A stretch of DNA of 64,000 nt from CAUJIW01 sp963205175 (lineage in GTDB: Bacteria > Pseudomonadota > Alphaproteobacteria > Sphingomonadales > Sphingomonadaceae). The translations under genes were made by a program, and so were the position numbers. The notes below the pieces were generated by a model, which saw only the letters and a list, made by a program, of their open reading frames with translations, did no database searches and was not told where the DNA came from. Where the stretch lies: the NCBI GenBank assembly GCA_041060555.1, contig JBEUDS010000005.1; one strand, 5' to 3'. Each line of letters opens with the position of its first letter. Position 1 is the stretch's first letter. Below, piece by piece: positions 25,362-34,265 of the stretch.

Positions 25362-27851
25362 ATGTCCTTGAACAGGCTGTACGATTCCGTGGCTTTCGCC
25401 GCGATCGCGACCACGCTGGCCGCGCCGGCCCTGGCCCAGACGGCGCCGGCGTCAACACCTTCCAGCGACTCGGTGGCGGCACTGGGCGAGATCATCGTCA
25501 CCGCGACGCGCCGGGCCACCAACCTGCAGGATACGCCGGTGGCGGTGTCCGCGATCGATGCCGCCCTGATCCAGCAGGCAAGCCCGCGCGACCTTGGCGA
25601 CGTGGCGAGCTTCGTGCCGAATTTCTCGGCCTCGACGATTACCGGCTTCAATGCCGCCTCGTTCGCCATGCGCGGCGTCGGCCAGAACACCATCATCGTC
25701 TATTTCGAGCCACCGGTCGCGGTGCTGGTGGACGACTTCGTGGTACCCAGCGTGCAGACCCAGCTGCTCGACACGTTCGACATAGAGCAGGTGGAAGTGC
25801 TGCGCGGCCCGCAAGGCACGCTGTTCGGCAAAAATACCACCGGCGGCGCCGTCACCGTGCGCACCAAGCGGCCGGTGATGAACGAGTTCGGCGCCGACGG
25901 GCGGCTGCAACTGGGCGAGTTCGGCACCTGGATCATTCAGGGTGCCGTCAATATCCCGCTGGTGCAGGACAAGGCCGCCCTGCGCATTGTCGGCGGTTAC
26001 CAGAAGGATCACGGCTATTACCGCAACGGCGGCTGCTACGGCCCCGTCACCGGTTTTGTCGAGAACAAGTGGCAGGGCGCGGAAGGCTGCCTGGACGGCA
26101 AGCATGTCGGCGGCAAGGACGTGTGGAACGGACGCGTCAAGCTGCTGCTGGAGCCGACCGACAATTTCTCGGCGCTGGTGCAGTATGAAAAGTTGCGGGA
26201 CCGCTCCGAGTCCGTGCCGTCGGTCAACGAGAATTTCCGCTACGTCAACGCGGCCGATCCGTTCCTTACCGACCTGCTGGGCATCGGGCGCACCACCGAC
26301 AGTGGCGATCCGCTCGATCAGGCGATGATCACCCTGCGTGACGACGCCCTGCTGGAAATGAACAAGGGTCAGCGCATCGATGTCGACGGCATCTATCTCA
26401 ACATGGATTACGACACGGCCGTCGGCCGGCTGACCTCGGTGACCGGCTGGCGCAAGCAGAAGTCGCGCCTGCCCAACAGCTATGCCGGCGCGGTGGCGAT
26501 CTCGGAGGAGGATGGCCAGCCGCTGTCGGTGTTTGACGCCCGCCGCGACGACGACCGCAAGACCTTCCAGCAGGAACTGCGTTTCGCCACCGACACCGGT
26601 ACGGCCTTCGACGCCGTGGTCGGCGGCTTCTACCAGCATGACAAGACCAGCTTCTGCGTGTCGCAGATTCTCGGCTTCCTCGATCTCACCAGCGGGCCGC
26701 TGCCATTCGGCGCCTGGAACGACACCCCCTATCTGCTGTGCAACGCGCAGAAGGCGGAGTCGAAAGCGGTGTTCGCCGAAGGCACCTACAAGGCGACGGA
26801 CAAGTTCACCATCACGGCGGGCGCCCGCTACACCTGGGAGAACAAGACCTGGTGGGGCCGCCAGCAGGTGTTCATCCCCGCGCTGGAAGGCGGCTTCGAC
26901 CCGACCATCACCATCGATCAGCCGCTGGACGCCAATGTATTCGATTATCCCGCCGGCGTCATCAAGGTGAAGGACTCCGCCAAGGAAGCGACCTGGCGGA
27001 TCAGCCTGGGCTATCAGGCGACCGACGACGTGTTCGGCTACTTCACCTATTCGCGCGGCTTCAAGGCCGGCGGCTTCAACGACCAGATCGGCGGCTTCGC
27101 GCCGTTCGGCGATGATCTGGTAGCCTTCGCCCAGGCGGCTGCCGCGACCAAGCCGGAAACCGCTGACAGCTTCGAGCTGGGCGTCAAGTCCGAGCTGTTC
27201 GATCGCCGGCTGCGTTTCAACCTCACCGGCTTCTACGTGAAGTACAAGGATCTCCAGCGCGAACTCAACGTCCGCATCGAGGTCAATGACCAGCCCAACC
27301 AGGTCACCCGTTTCGTCAATGCCGCCAGCGCCAACGTCAAGGGCATCGAGCTGGAAACGCTGGCGCGGGTGACCGAGGCCTTCACGCTGCGGGGCGTGCT
27401 CGGCTATCAGGACGGCAAATATTCCTCCTACGACGTTGAACCGGGCCTGGGTGGCGAACCGGGGTCGGGGTATGACCTGTCGACGGCGCCGCTGCTGCGG
27501 ACGCCCAAGTGGACGGCCTCCGCCGACGCCACCTACGAGCTGCCGGTGGGTGCCAGCCACACGCTGGTGTTCAACGGCAACGTCAATTACACCAGCGCCA
27601 ACCTGTTCTCGCAGTCGATCACTTCGGCGGCCGGCAATGCCTATCTCAACGCACGGACGCTGTTCAACGCCTCGATCACGCTGTCGGAAGACAGTGACGC
27701 CTATTATGTCCGCGTTGTCGGGCGGAACCTGAGCGACAAGCGCTACCGCACCGCCAACCAGAATGTCGGCGGTCTGTGGCTGAACAGCCAATATGGTCCG
27801 CCACGGTATTTCGGCGTTGAGCTGGGCTTCAAGATCGGCGCGACCCGCTGA
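25362..27851 (+). CDS. TonB-dependent outer-membrane receptor (1)
   Basis: 829-residue receptor. A signal peptide (cleavage near ALAQ, about residue 26) is followed by a plug domain starting GEIIVTATRRATNLQDTPVA and a C-terminal 22-strand barrel; the last residues YFGVELGFKIGATR are slightly extended beyond the usual terminal aromatic. The start is the ATG at 25362 with ggggaggag upstream. Its TGA overlaps the ATG of the quinoprotein gene (TGATG). Operator A6 upstream suggests co-regulation with the catabolic enzymes, so the ligand is probably the cluster substrate rather than a siderophore. Confidence 0.93.
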   Translation: MSLNRLYDSVAFAAIATTLAAPALAQTAPASTPSSDSVAALGEIIVTATRRATNLQDTPVAVSAIDAALIQQASPRDLGDVASFVPNFSASTITGFNAASFAMRGVGQNTIIVYFEPPVAVLVDDFVVPSVQTQLLDTFDIEQVEVLRGPQGTLFGKNTTGGAVTVRTKRPVMNEFGADGRLQLGEFGTWIIQGAVNIPLVQDKAALRIVGGYQKDHGYYRNGGCYGPVTGFVENKWQGAEGCLDGKHVGGKDVWNGRVKLLLEPTDNFSALVQYEKLRDRSESVPSVNENFRYVNAADPFLTDLLGIGRTTDSGDPLDQAMITLRDDALLEMNKGQRIDVDGIYLNMDYDTAVGRLTSVTGWRKQKSRLPNSYAGAVAISEEDGQPLSVFDARRDDDRKTFQQELRFATDTGTAFDAVVGGFYQHDKTSFCVSQILGFLDLTSGPLPFGAWNDTPYLLCNAQKAESKAVFAEGTYKATDKFTITAGARYTWENKTWWGRQQVFIPALEGGFDPTITIDQPLDANVFDYPAGVIKVKDSAKEATWRISLGYQATDDVFGYFTYSRGFKAGGFNDQIGGFAPFGDDLVAFAQAAAATKPETADSFELGVKSELFDRRLRFNLTGFYVKYKDLQRELNVRIEVNDQPNQVTRFVNAASANVKGIELETLARVTEAFTLRGVLGYQDGKYSSYDVEPGLGGEPGSGYDLSTAPLLRTPKWTASADATYELPVGASHTLVFNGNVNYTSANLFSQSITSAAGNAYLNARTLFNASITLSEDSDAYYVRVVGRNLSDKRYRTANQNVGGLWLNSQYGPPRYFGVELGFKIGATR

Positions 27852-29740
27852 TGCGGGGCTGGCTGAAAGGGGCGACGCTGGCTTGCCTGGTGGCGGCCAG
27901 CGTCGGCATCGCGGGTTTCGTCGGTATCGGTCAGGCCGCGCCGGCGCGGATGAAGGGCACCGACGACCTGCAATCGCGCGCCGGTCCGGCCATCGACCCT
28001 GAAACGCACCCAGGCCGCGGGTTGTTCGCCGCCAACTGTCTGGGTTGCCATGCCGGCGGCGTGCCCAAGGCGCCGGCGGTGATCTGGCTGGAAATGATGT
28101 CGCCGGACATGATTCTGGGCGCCATGCGCGGCGGCATCATGACCCAGCAGGCCGCGCACCTGACCGCCGACCAGCAGCAACAGATCGCCGAATATCTCAC
28201 CCGCACCCGGCTGGCGGATTACCGGCCGCCGGCCCCGCCCCGGCAGTGCACGGGCCGTGTCGCCCGGTTCACCGGCGCGCCACCGGCGCGGATCTCGTGG
28301 GGGCATGACAATCGCCGCTTCGTGCCCGAGGCGGTGGGCGGGCTGACCGCCGCCGATGTCCCCGGTCTCAAGCTCAAATGGGCCTTCGCCTACCCGGGCG
28401 CCGTGCGGGCACGTTCGCAGCCGGCGCTCGGCTGGAACAGCATCTTTGTCGGCAGTCACGACGGCACCGTCTATGCGCTGGATATCGACAGCGGCTGCGC
28501 GAAATGGACCTTCCGCGCCAGTGCCGAGGTGCGCACCGCTATCGTCGTCGATCCCGACAGCCGGCGGCTCTATTTCGGCGATGTGCTGGGGCGAACCTAT
28601 GCGCTGGACGCCATGACCGGGCGGGAGCTTTGGCGCGTCAAGGTCGAGGATCACGCCAACGCCACCATCACCGGATCGCCGACGCTGGGTGGCGGCCGGC
28701 TTTATGTGCCGGTCTCCTCACTGGAAGTGACCTCGGCGGTGGACCCCGCCTATGCCTGCTGCACCTTCCGGGGCGCCGTGGTCGCACTCGACCCCGCTAC
28801 CGGTGCGGTGCTCTGGAAGACATACAGCATTCCCGCGCCACCGGCGCCGCACGGGCGCACCGCCGCCGGTACGGACATTCTCGGTCCGTCAGGCGCGCCG
28901 GTGTGGACGACGCCAACCTATGACGCCAGCCGGGACCGGGTATATTTCGGCACCGGCGAGAATTATTCATCGCCCGCCGACGAGAACAGCGACGCGCTGT
29001 TCGCGCTCAATGCCGCCACCGGTCACATCCTGTGGCGGACCCAGTTTACCAGCGGGGATGCGTGGAATGCCGCCTGCATGGTCGGCAACGACAACTGCCC
29101 CGAGGAAAACGGTCCCGACTATGACCTCGCCGCGTCACCCCTGCTGGTGGCGCTGGGCGGCAACCGGGACATTCTGGTGGTGGGACAGAAGTCGGGCATG
29201 GCCTATGGGGTCGAGCCCGCCAACGGACGGGTTGTATGGCAACAGCGCCTGGGTCACGGTGGTACGCAGGGCGGCGTTCACTTCGGCATGTCGGCCGAGG
29301 GAGGCACCATCTATGTGCCGATTGTCGACATGGTGAACACTTACGACGGGCGCGACTATGACGCCCGCCTCAATGGTGCCGGAATCCATGCCCTTGACGC
29401 CGCGACCGGCGCTATCCTGTGGCGCCACCGCAACGCCAATGTGTGCGGCGAGCGGCCATTCTGTGATCCAGGCGTGTCGGCGGCGACGACCGCCATTCCC
29501 GGCGCCGTGATCGCCGGGCATCTCGATGGCTGGCTGCGGATCTATGACAGGGCCGACGGCAGGCTGCTGTGGTCCCACGATACAACAACGCCGGTTCGCA
29601 CCGTCAGCGGCCAGATGGCCTCGGGCGGGTCGATGAGCGGCCCCGGTGCCGCTGTTCATGAGGGGCGCCTGGTGGTCAACAGCGGCTACGGCCTGTATTA
29701 CCACATGCCGGGCAATGTGCTGCTGGTGTTCGGCAAGTAG
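27851..29740 (+). CDS. Cytochrome c / PQQ quinoprotein dehydrogenase (PVA dehydrogenase-like)
   Basis: 629-residue periplasmic protein. A signal anchor or peptide (1-29) is followed by a cytochrome c domain with CLGCH at 63-67 and then a beta-propeller of PQQ repeats (repeated W-motifs such as GTVYALDIDSG and TGRELWRV). Vicinal Cys303-Cys304 could form the disulfide ring seen near PQQ in methanol dehydrogenase. Length and order (heme c first, propeller second) match polyvinyl alcohol dehydrogenase and related dye-linked alcohol oxidisers. Translationally coupled to the TonB receptor, it probably oxidises an alcohol in the periplasm as the substrate enters. PQQ synthesis genes are not in the window. 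Confidence 0.9.
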   Translation: MRGWLKGATLACLVAASVGIAGFVGIGQAAPARMKGTDDLQSRAGPAIDPETHPGRGLFAANCLGCHAGGVPKAPAVIWLEMMSPDMILGAMRGGIMTQQAAHLTADQQQQIAEYLTRTRLADYRPPAPPRQCTGRVARFTGAPPARISWGHDNRRFVPEAVGGLTAADVPGLKLKWAFAYPGAVRARSQPALGWNSIFVGSHDGTVYALDIDSGCAKWTFRASAEVRTAIVVDPDSRRLYFGDVLGRTYALDAMTGRELWRVKVEDHANATITGSPTLGGGRLYVPVSSLEVTSAVDPAYACCTFRGAVVALDPATGAVLWKTYSIPAPPAPHGRTAAGTDILGPSGAPVWTTPTYDASRDRVYFGTGENYSSPADENSDALFALNAATGHILWRTQFTSGDAWNAACMVGNDNCPEENGPDYDLAASPLLVALGGNRDILVVGQKSGMAYGVEPANGRVVWQQRLGHGGTQGGVHFGMSAEGGTIYVPIVDMVNTYDGRDYDARLNGAGIHALDAATGAILWRHRNANVCGERPFCDPGVSAATTAIPGAVIAGHLDGWLRIYDRADGRLLWSHDTTTPVRTVSGQMASGGSMSGPGAAVHEGRLVVNSGYGLYYHMPGNVLLVFGK

Positions 29741-29757
29741 GTCTCCGGCGGCGGACG

Positions 29758-30702
29758 TCAGCGGTCGTGCCGCCGCCGCCAGGCCGTGATGGCGGCACTG
29801 ATCTCGCGCAGTTCGGTCATGATGGTCACGCCGGACGGCTGATCACGTTGCAGGCCCGGATTGCGACCGCCAGCCCATATTTCACACTGCGCCGGCAGCA
29901 GCGAGCGCAGCCGGGTCAGCACGGCGCCAACCTGCTGGGCGTTGAACCAGGCGGAAAAGGAAAGGATGACGATATCGGCCTGGCGCGCGATGGCGGCCTG
30001 CGCGATGTCGCCTTCCGGCGTCTGCGGTCCGAGCGACAGGCAGTCGCAACTGTTGAGGCTCATCAGCGTTTCCGCCATCAGCAGGCCGATGGCATGCGGC
30101 TCCCCCGACACCGTGGTCAGCAGCACGCGTGGCCGGGCGCTGTCGCCGGACGGGCGGGCAAGCGATTGCAGCGTGCCACGCAGCACCCGGGTCAGCTCCT
30201 CGGTGAACATGTGCTCCTCGAACAGCTGGATGGTGCCGCGCGCCCATGCATCGCCCACCAGCGTGCAGAGCGGCGCGGCGATATCGAGGACGAACCGCTC
30301 CAGCCCCAGGCGCATCAGGCGCGCCAGCAGGGCCAGCCGGAATTCGTCGATACGGTGGGATGACAACAGCTCGATGAATTCCTGCAGTTCCGGTTCGGTG
30401 CAGCCGTGGGCCGGCGACGCGTTGCGCGTTGCCCGTTCGTGCAGGGACAGCAGTTCGCTGATCGGCAGACCGACGATCTTGCCGGGGCGCAGGCCATCGT
30501 CGATCAACCGCCGCAGCAGGCGTAGCTTGTCCACCTGATCCATCGGATACACCCTGTCGCCGTGGACGTCGCGCTCGGGCGCGGGGAATCCGTAACGTTT
30601 TTCCCAGACGCGCAGGACGTCCTTGCCCAGCCCGGTTTCCCGCTCGACCCCGGCGATACTCAGCAGGCGGCTGTCGTCAGCCATGACGGGGGACCGGACC
30701 AT
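29758..30702 (-). CDS. MerR-family B12-dependent photoreceptor regulator, CarH/LitR type
   Basis: 314-residue regulator. The MerR helix-turn-helix spans about residues 14-70 (LSIAGVERETGLGKDVLRVW). A four-helix and Rossmann cobalamin-binding module follows. Trp153, Glu163 and His164 have the spacing of the W-x9-EH residues that cover adenosylcobalamin in CarH, and EPHAIG (201-206) is the E/D-x-H-x2-G motif with the cobalt-ligating His203. CarH also has a His right after the Trp that forms the light-state bis-His adduct; here it is Ala154. ATG at 30702 is chosen; a TTG at 30708 and ATG at 30684 are alternatives. Divergent from a lipid-modification operon; likely a light-relieved repressor. Confidence 0.9.
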   Translation of the reverse strand: MVRSPVMADDSRLLSIAGVERETGLGKDVLRVWEKRYGFPAPERDVHGDRVYPMDQVDKLRLLRRLIDDGLRPGKIVGLPISELLSLHERATRNASPAHGCTEPELQEFIELLSSHRIDEFRLALLARLMRLGLERFVLDIAAPLCTLVGDAWARGTIQLFEEHMFTEELTRVLRGTLQSLARPSGDSARPRVLLTTVSGEPHAIGLLMAETLMSLNSCDCLSLGPQTPEGDIAQAAIARQADIVILSFSAWFNAQQVGAVLTRLRSLLPAQCEIWAGGRNPGLQRDQPSGVTIMTELREISAAITAWRRRHDR

Positions 30703-30719
30703 CTTCAACTGTTCTCATT

Positions 30720-30736
30720 TTTTGTCCTAGACAAAA
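30720..30736. promoter_or_regulatory. Putative CarH-like operator 1
   Basis: TTTTGTC-CTA-GACAAAA, a perfect inverted repeat with 7-bp arms, 18 bp upstream of the regulator gene start. A related repeat lies 47 bp away. Confidence 0.65.
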
Positions 30737-30783
30737 CAACCGTTAACTCCCATAATGTCGAACAATACCCCAATAAGTCAGAT

Positions 30784-30796
30784 TTGTCTATGACAA
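30784..30796. promoter_or_regulatory. Putative CarH-like operator 2
   Basis: TTGTC-TAT-GACAA, the same core arms and 3-bp spacer as the first copy, 53 bp upstream of the flavoprotein gene. Placed to control the plus-strand operon. Confidence 0.6.
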
Positions 30797-30848
30797 TATG
30801 GGTAGCGGACGCAGCGGCAGGCATCACCGCCGGAATGAGGATCTGAGT

Positions 30849-32189
30849 ATGAGAATTGCCGTCATTGGCGCTGGCATCGCCGGACTCGGGTGTGCCTACG
30901 CCCTCCAGCAGCGGCTGAACGCAGCCGGCCGGCGTGACGTGCGGGTCAGCCTGCTGGAAGCCGGCGACCATTTCGGCGGTCATGCCAATACGGTGGAACT
31001 GGCGTTCGATACGCCACGGGGCCGGATCAGCCATGGTGTCGATACCGGCTTTCTGGTGTTCAACGAGCGGACCTACCCCAATCTCATCGGTCTGTTCGAG
31101 GCGCTGGCGGTGCCTACCGTCAGCACCGAGATGTCTTTCGCGGTCTCCCTGCCGCACGTGGGGCCGGACGGGCTGGAGTGGGCAGGTAGCAGTCTCGCGA
31201 CCCTGTTCGCCCAGAAGCGCAATCTCGTCCGGCCCGCTTTTTTGCGGATGGTGCGCGACATCCTGCGCTTCAATGCGCTGACCACGGCGCTGGCGTTGCA
31301 GGGCGAGGAGGCGACGCTGGGCGAGTCGGTGGGTGCGTTTCTGGCCCGTCATCGCTTCTCCGAGGCGTTTCGCGACTGGTATCTGCTGCCGATGACCGGC
31401 TGTATCTGGTCCTGCCCCACGGAGCAGATGCTGGCCTTTCCCATCGGCACCCTGATTCGCTTCTGTCACAACCATGGCCTGTTGCAGGTGAACAACCGGC
31501 CGCGCTGGTTCACCGTGCGCGGCGGGTCGCGGGAATATGTCCGTCGCCTGGTGGCGACGCTGCCCGATGCCCGCCTTCAGGCGGTGCACGGCGTGCGGCG
31601 GACCGACAGCGGTTACGAGCTGCTGACCGCCAGCGGCGTCGAGGTGTTCGACGAGGTGGTGTTCGCCTGTCACAGCGATCAGGCGCTGGCCCTGCTGGAG
31701 GCGCCGCCGCCGGCGCAGGCGGCCGTGCTTGGCGCCATTCGCTACCAGCCCAACCGGGCGGTTCTGCACAGCGACCCCGCGCTGCTGCCGCGCCGGCGCG
31801 CTGTGTGGTCCGCCTGGAATTACAGCGCCGCCTCGGGCGAGGCCGGTTCGACCGACCGGGTGTGCGTCCACTATCTCATCAACAAGCTCCAGCCGCTGCC
31901 CGAGGCCTGGGGCGACCGGCCGGTGGTGGTCAGCCTCAATCCGGTTGTGCCGCCACGCGACGAGCTGGTTCATGGCACGTTCGATTATGCCCATCCCGTG
32001 TTCGACGCCGCCGCCATCGATGCCCAGCGCCGGCTCGCGACGTTCCAGGGCGAGGCGGGCGCGTGGTTCTGTGGCGCCTGGACCGGCTATGGCTTCCATG
32101 AGGATGGGCTGAAGTCCGGGCTGGGGGTCGCCGAGGCGCTGTCGGCCCGGCTGCTGGGCGAGGCGCCTGTCGCGCGGCAGGCCGCCTGA
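30849..32189 (+). CDS. FAD-dependent amine-oxidase-like oxidoreductase
   Basis: 446-residue flavoprotein with the N-terminal dinucleotide motif GAGIAGLGCAYAL (8-20) and the acidic Glu-Ala-Gly that follows (LLEAGDHFGGHANT). It belongs to the amine oxidase / phytoene-desaturase superfamily. Family neighbours almost always include DUF1365 and Cfa-type methyltransferase genes, as here. In Rhodobacter a flavoprotein of this kind has been linked, to my memory, to desaturation of methylated fatty acids on the way to furan fatty acids. The ATG at 30849 follows gagga. First gene of a seven-gene operon with overlaps or near contacts. Confidence 0.9.
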   Translation: MRIAVIGAGIAGLGCAYALQQRLNAAGRRDVRVSLLEAGDHFGGHANTVELAFDTPRGRISHGVDTGFLVFNERTYPNLIGLFEALAVPTVSTEMSFAVSLPHVGPDGLEWAGSSLATLFAQKRNLVRPAFLRMVRDILRFNALTTALALQGEEATLGESVGAFLARHRFSEAFRDWYLLPMTGCIWSCPTEQMLAFPIGTLIRFCHNHGLLQVNNRPRWFTVRGGSREYVRRLVATLPDARLQAVHGVRRTDSGYELLTASGVEVFDEVVFACHSDQALALLEAPPPAQAAVLGAIRYQPNRAVLHSDPALLPRRRAVWSAWNYSAASGEAGSTDRVCVHYLINKLQPLPEAWGDRPVVVSLNPVVPPRDELVHGTFDYAHPVFDAAAIDAQRRLATFQGEAGAWFCGAWTGYGFHEDGLKSGLGVAEALSARLLGEAPVARQAA

Positions 32190-32199
32190 GGTGCCGGTC

Positions 32200-33000
32200 A
32201 TGCGCGCGGCGCCAGAGTCGTACGGTCCCGCCTTGCTGCTGGGCACGGTGATGCACGCTCGCCTGCGGCCGCGCGTCAACCGCTTCGCCTACAATGTCTA
32301 TCAGCTGCGTTTGCCACTGCGACGCCTGGCGCTGGGCGACGCGGCCTGGCACGGCGCCACTGGCAGGGTGGTGGGTCATAACCGCTTCGGGCTGATATCA
32401 TTTCATGATCGCGACCACGGCGACGGCGTGACGCCGCTGACGACCTGGATCGACGGCATCCTGCGCGCCCATGGCATCGCCGACGCCGCCGGCGAGGTCT
32501 GGCTGCACTGCTTTCCGCGCGTGCTGGGTTATGTGTTTAATCCGGTGAGCTTCTGGTTCTGCCATCGCGCCGACGGCGCGCTGCGCGCCATTGTGTGCGA
32601 AGTCAACAACACCTTCGGCGAGCGCCATTGCTACCTGCTGGCCAATGAGGACGGCGCGCCGCTGGCGTGGGGCCAGCAACTCGCCGCCGCCAAGCAGTTT
32701 CATGTCTCGCCCTTCTGTCCGGTGGAAGGCGGCTACCGCTTCCAGTTCCGCCAGCCGGCGCCGGACCGCCATGACGCCCGTATTGATTATCATGATGCCC
32801 AGGGCATGCTGCTGCTGACCAGCATTTCGGGCAAGGCACGCCGGCTCACCGCGCGGTCGGCGCTGGCGGCGTTCGTTTCCATGCCGTTCATGACGCTGGG
32901 CGTGATCCTGCGCATCCACTGGCAGGCGCTGCGCCTGTGGTGGCGTGGCACGCCGTTCTTCACCAAACCGTCCCCTCCCGTCACACAGGTCAGTCGATGA
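32200..33000 (+). CDS. DUF1365 family protein
   Basis: 266-residue conserved protein of unknown biochemistry. The family hallmarks are visible: the start LLLGTVMHARLRPRVNRFAY, PRVLGYVFNPVSFWFC near the middle and the EVNNTFGERHCYLL block. DUF1365 genes are typically sandwiched between an amine-oxidase-like flavoprotein and a Cfa-type methyltransferase. The ATG at 32200 is chosen with gagg eight bases upstream; a GTG at 32191 is possible. The stop overlaps the next start (ATGA). Confidence 0.9.
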   Translation: MRAAPESYGPALLLGTVMHARLRPRVNRFAYNVYQLRLPLRRLALGDAAWHGATGRVVGHNRFGLISFHDRDHGDGVTPLTTWIDGILRAHGIADAAGEVWLHCFPRVLGYVFNPVSFWFCHRADGALRAIVCEVNNTFGERHCYLLANEDGAPLAWGQQLAAAKQFHVSPFCPVEGGYRFQFRQPAPDRHDARIDYHDAQGMLLLTSISGKARRLTARSALAAFVSMPFMTLGVILRIHWQALRLWWRGTPFFTKPSPPVTQVSR

Positions 33001-34265
33001 CAGTCGCCGATGTACTCTCCTTCCAGCCGGTCAACCGCCCGCGCGCTATCGCGAATGCCGGGCTCGATACCAGCGCCTTCCCTGCGAAGGCGCGTCTGGC
33101 GCTGCAGGTGCTTGAGCATATCGACCATGGTGCGCTGGTGGTCGAGTGCCCGGATGGTCAGGTGGCCGTTTTCGGGTCGGGCGTCGAGCCCGCGGCCCAT
33201 ATGCGCATTGTCGACTGGACCTGCTTCGACGCGATTCTTCGCTCGGGGGACATCGGGTTTGCCGAGGGCTACATCGGCGGTGACTGGACCACCCATGATC
33301 TGCCGGCGTTGCTGGACGTACTGGTGGCGAACCGGACGCAAATCGAAGCCATTTATCACGGGCACTGGATCGGGCGGCTGGCCTACCGGCTGCGCCACCT
33401 GCTCAATCGCAACAGCCGCCGTGGCAGCCGGCGCAACATCCACGCCCATTACGATATCGGCAACGACTTCTACCGTCTGTGGCTCGATGGCGGCATGACC
33501 TATTCCAGCGCGCTGTTCGAGGCCGATGCCGGTGCAGCGGATGACCAGGCGATCGAGGCGGCGCAGACCCGCAAGTACCGGCGGATGCTTGAGCAACTGC
33601 GACTGACGGGTGGCGGCTCGGTGCTGGAGATCGGTTGCGGCTGGGGTGGTTTTGCCGAGCTGGCGCTGGCGGACGGTTTCGATATCACCGGCCTCACCTT
33701 GTCCACCGAACAGCTGGAGTACGCTCAGGAGCGCTGCGCACCCCATGTCGCTCCCGGTCAACGCTGCGATCTGCGGCTGCAGGACTATCGCGACTGCACC
33801 GGCCGGTTCGATGGCATCGTCTCCATCGAGATGTTCGAGGCGGTGGGCGAGGCGTACTGGCCGACCTATTTCGCCGCGCTGCGCCGTCTGCTGGTGCCCG
33901 GTGGACATGCGTGCATCCAGACCATCACCATCAATGACTCCCGGTTCGCCCGCTACCGGCGCGGCACCGATTTCATCCAGCAGTATATTTTCCCCGGCGG
34001 CATGCTGCCGAGCCCGTCGGCGTTTCGCGAGCAGGCGGCCGCCGCGGGCCTTGCGGTGGTCGACGAGATCGCCTTCGGGCTGGATTATGCCCGCACGCTC
34101 GATGTCTGGCGGCAGCGCTTCCGCCAGCGTCTGGATGCCGTGCGGGCGCTGGGCTTTGACGAGCGCTTCCTGCGGACCTGGGATTTCTATCTCTGCTACT
34201 GCGCGGCGGCGTTCCGTCACCGCAACACCGACGTCTATCAGTTCACCCTGCGCAACCCGGGATGA
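32997..34265 (+). CDS. Cyclopropane-fatty-acid-synthase-type methyltransferase
   Basis: 422-residue SAM-dependent methyltransferase acting on unsaturated acyl chains of membrane phospholipids. The Cfa-type core is clear: AHYDIGNDFYRLWLDGGMTYS, the SAM loop VLEIGCGWGGFAE and IVSIEMFEAVG, in which the Glu of the E. coli FEHVG motif is kept and the following His is Ala. Together with the flavoprotein it could make either cyclopropane or methyl-branched (furan-precursor) fatty acids. ATG 32997 overlaps the DUF1365 stop; the stop overlaps the next gene start. Confidence 0.93.
   Translation: MTVADVLSFQPVNRPRAIANAGLDTSAFPAKARLALQVLEHIDHGALVVECPDGQVAVFGSGVEPAAHMRIVDWTCFDAILRSGDIGFAEGYIGGDWTTHDLPALLDVLVANRTQIEAIYHGHWIGRLAYRLRHLLNRNSRRGSRRNIHAHYDIGNDFYRLWLDGGMTYSSALFEADAGAADDQAIEAAQTRKYRRMLEQLRLTGGGSVLEIGCGWGGFAELALADGFDITGLTLSTEQLEYAQERCAPHVAPGQRCDLRLQDYRDCTGRFDGIVSIEMFEAVGEAYWPTYFAALRRLLVPGGHACIQTITINDSRFARYRRGTDFIQQYIFPGGMLPSPSAFREQAAAAGLAVVDEIAFGLDYARTLDVWRQRFRQRLDAVRALGFDERFLRTWDFYLCYCAAAFRHRNTDVYQFTLRNPG

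Noticed and set aside
14252..29740. Assignment of the cluster to steroid, bile acid or a named aromatic pathway
   Set aside because: The thiolase-fold/DUF35 pair recalls steroid side-chain degradation, but no KshA/KshB pair, ring-opening hydrolase or extradiol dioxygenase is present, so the substrate is left open.
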